From Paraspadella gotoi (taxonomy: Eukaryota; Chaetognatha): a stretch of 64,000 bases of DNA. Position 1 is the first letter of the stretch. Each line of letters starts with the position of its first letter. The stretch is taken from NCBI GenBank assembly GCA_051294375.1, contig CM119265.1, forward strand, positions 12,203,866 through 12,267,865. The letters run 5' to 3'. Shown piece after piece: positions 61,311 through 64,000 of this stretch. Below the pieces are notes generated by a model, which worked only from the letters and a program-made list of their open reading frames with translations, ran no database searches and had not been told where the DNA came from. The position numbers and the translations under genes were made by a program.

Positions 61311-61849
61311 TTCGTCCGCTGAAGAATAAAAATGTAAAAATTATGTTTTCTGGATTCCTGACATTATATACCATGTGGTGAACTAGACAGCAGACTCTAG
61401 CTTGAACGTTCCACAATAAAAGTTGGGGGGAACACGCATAACCTTAGCCTCTATCTGTTTTTACGAGAGAAAAGAAGGAAAAACTGGGAAATTGAGTTGG
61501 TCTCCTCAGCTGAATCATCATATTTTAGTTTGCCACAGAAAAATCAAGTCATAAGTTTGTGTGGCCGTTTTTATTACTTCATCGGTTTTCAGAAGGGATA
61601 AAATAAGTTTTTTTCGTGGGTGCGTTTAGGGCTATTGATATTTCCGTGCGTGCGTCACTGTGAGTGTGAATTTGGCGTTCCCGTGAGAGTGTGAAAGAGA
61701 AAGGGAGGTAGAATATAAGAGCGAAAGAGCCGCCAATTAAAGTTGATGTCTCTACTGCTCGAATGCTCGACAGCTCCTTGTCACGTCATTACTCAAAACG
61801 TCAAGCTCGTTAGGATTTTTGAATCCTCGAATAAATTAAACGACGCTTA

Positions 61850-62835
61850 ATATTTCCCTCGTCTCTTTCCTCTTCCTTTCCTCCTTCCCACTTCTTCCCT
61901 CCCTCGTCTCTTTCCTCTTCCTTTCCTCTTCCCACTTCTTCCCTCCCCTCGTCTCTTCCTCTTCCTTTCCTCCTTCCACTTCTTCCCCCTCCCCTCGTCT
62001 CTTTCCTCTTCCTTTCCTCCTTCCCACTTCTTCCTCCTCCCCTCGTCTCTTTTCCTCTTCCTTTCCTCCTTCCCACTTCTTCCTCCTCCCCTCGTCTCTT
62101 TCCTCTTCCTTTCCTCCTTCCCACTTCTTCCCCCTCCCCTCGTCTCTTTCCCTTCCTTTCCTCCTTCCCACTTCTTCCCCTCCCCTCGTCTCTTTCCCTT
62201 CCTTTCCTCCTTCCACTTCTTTCCCTCCCCTCGTCTCTTTCCTCTTCCTTCCTCCTTCCCACTTCTCCCCCTCCCCTCGTCTCTTTCCTCTTCCTTTCCT
62301 CCTTCCCACTTCTTCTCTCCCCTCGTCTCTTTCCTCTTCCTTTCCTCCTTCCCATTCTTCCCCTCCCCTCGTCTCTTTCCTCTTCCTTTCCTCCTTCCCA
62401 CTTCTTCCCCTCCCCTCGTCTCTTTCCTCTTCCTTTCCTCCTTCCCACTTCTTCCCCTCCCCTCGTCTCTTTCCCTTCCTTTCCTCCTTCCCACTTCTTC
62501 TCCTCCCCTCGTCTCTTTCCTCTTCCTTTCCTCTCCCACTTCTTCCCCTCCCCGTCTCTTCCTCTTCCTTTCCTCCTTCCCACTTCTTTCTCCTCCCTCG
62601 TCTCTTTCCCTTCCTTTCCTCCTTCCCACTTCTTTCTCCTCCCCTCGTCTCTTTCCTCTTCCTTTCCTCCTTCCCACTTCTCCCCCTCCCCTCGTCTCTT
62701 TCCTCTTCCTTTCCTCCTTCCACTTCTCCCCCTCCCTCGTCTCTTTCCTCTCCTTTCCTCCTTCCCCTTCTTTCTCCCCCCTCGGTCTCTTTCCTCTTCC
62801 TTTCCTCCTTCCCACTTCTTCCTCCTCCCCTCGTC
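61850..62835. repeat. Polypyrimidine minisatellite, about 21 units of about 46 bp
   Basis: Each unit contains CCTCGTCTCTTTCC, TCTTCCTTTCC and TCCTTCCCACTTCTTC with small length differences. The minus strand is purine-only apart from the CGAG/GTGGG positions, so all three minus frames stay open for 250-350 codons encoding Glu/Arg/Lys/Gly repeats. This is a repeat, not a gene. Confidence 0.95.
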
Positions 62836-64000
62836 GGAAAACCCAATTTAGGCTTTGCCAACTTTGCGGAGAGGAGATCTCGTTTTTCCATTATCCTTTG
62901 CCTTTCATTCTGGACTCAATCGATTTTCGTCAGATCTAAAAATTAAAAAAAATAAAAAACTCGCTGCGTTCGAAGGCCAAGGGTGCCGGTTGAACCCATT
63001 TACCGGATGTGTGTTTAATGTGTATGTATAACGAGAATAGTAAACAAACGTCAGATTTAGTAAACAACGACTAGGCCCAAGTACCAGATGCCACATTGTA
63101 CGTATTGCCACATTGGCATATTGCAGGAAATTAGCTACGATAAAAACCAAACTGCTTAAGGTCAGAAAGAAAGAAGGCGAAACCTAATCCACAAAGGCCA
63201 AAAACTAAATGCATGTAATACTAACAGTTTAAAACAGCGAGCAGTCCAACAAGGTTGCGACGAACGCGGACAGTCAACAAACGCCAGAGCCGAGTTCGAA
63301 ACAACCATCGTCAAACAGACGCTTGGCGATGCAGCCTCGGTTTCATTACCTTTTTTTTTCTCTGAGGAGGAAAAACGGAATCGAGGTCGGTCGAGAAATC
63401 AATTTGACAAACAAGAAACGGAATCCCTTTTGTTAACAACGCCATGACTCGCTGTCACAACAATTAAAAGAGAGAGAGAGAGAGAGAGGAGAGAGAGACA
63501 AAAAGCGGCTTTATAATATTGTTTATTAATATTAATATTAATCGACTCTTAACTTGAATTGCACTCATTCGTCATCTAGTGGTCGTCATCCGGTGACCGC
63601 TTGTCTCAACTGCAAGAAGAAAAAAGCGGTCGAGGCACCAAAGGTCAGCATAGAACTGGTGTCTCTCGTCTCTCGTCTCGGGACGACGATGACGCAATCG
63701 GCCAACGCCCGGTTTTTTTGTACGATTGCAACTTTTTTTAGGAGAAACAGACCCGGTCGCCACGCCCATTGCATCATTCGGCAATTTTTCAAAATTTTAT
63801 TCTGACCTAAATCTAAAGCTTACTCGCCCGCCCCTATTCGTCGCTCCCTCTTTTTTCTCCGTCTCGCTCATACTATTATTAGGACGCTCAATTCATTAAC
63901 CACCAATTTTTTGTAAGTTTTCCCTTTTCCTTCGGTTCCTCCTTTTAGTTTTACTCCACATCATTCACCAACCTCCCATTCTTCTCAATCACCTCGATCT
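62836..64000. other. Unassigned right end of the window
   Basis: No gene recognised. A GA tract lies at 63470-63497. An upstream non-coding exon and promoter of stomatin (minus strand) may lie here, but no splice donor can be tied to the acceptor at 61319. The last 150 bases are pyrimidine-rich. Confidence 0.55.

Noticed and set aside
61810-62891. Three overlapping minus-strand ORFs of 257-351 codons rich in Glu, Lys, Arg and Gly
   Set aside because: They are the three frames of one pyrimidine minisatellite. All frames being open at once shows the absence of stop-forming bases, not coding selection.
63554-63805. Small ORFs on both strands with a few Cys/Lys near a purine repeat
   Set aside because: No motif, no splice context and overlap on opposite strands; could be a stomatin 5' exon but nothing supports it.

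Overview
This is nuclear DNA from an animal. Spliced genes with GT-AG introns encode an innexin, a ShKT-collagen, a synaptotagmin, a stomatin and an ankyrin-repeat protein. An innexin with about 13 exons and a two-C2 synaptotagmin point to an invertebrate; the phylum cannot be fixed from the sequence. Introns are short to moderate (about 0.1-1.5 kb, one of 5 kb). Pure GA/CT microsatellites are exceptionally dense. No promoters, tRNAs or rRNAs could be recognised with confidence. All gene models were built by reading conserved motifs and joining exons whose splice phases agree.

Layout. 1-4.7 kb: innexin gene (+), with an array of 21-nt microexons in the first extracellular loop. 6.5-10.1 kb: secreted ShKT-domain collagen gene (-) with two or three competing 3' terminal exons. 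10.1-34.2 kb: gene-free, repeat-rich DNA. It holds long microsatellites, two assembly gaps of exactly 25 N, and a 7.4-kb unit present twice in tandem, each copy carrying a degenerate Ty3/Gypsy LTR retrotransposon. A third, truncated copy looks like the empty target site. The base-level indel noise between the copies suggests gap filling with raw long reads or collapsed haplotypes, not true gene decay. 34.3-41.2 kb: 16-exon gene (+) whose N-terminal half resembles the DUF3987 (primase/helicase-associated) family, rarely discussed in animals. 42.3-48.6 kb: 13-exon synaptotagmin (-), convergent with the DUF3987 gene, with degenerate calcium ligands. 48.6-54.1 kb: no gene recognised. 54.1-61.3 kb: stomatin (-), whose 5.15-kb first coding intron contains a complete oppositely oriented ankyrin-repeat gene (+, 56.9-61.0 kb). 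61.3-64 kb: a roughly 1-kb polypyrimidine minisatellite and unassigned sequence that may hold a 5' untranslated exon of stomatin.

The genes do not form a pathway or operon; they are ordinary independent animal genes. Points most worth a second look are the innexin microexon array, the alternative collagen ends, the nested gene, the animal DUF3987 protein, a hammerhead-ribozyme-like motif in the stomatin/ankyrin intron, and a minisatellite that re-copies a synaptotagmin splice donor.
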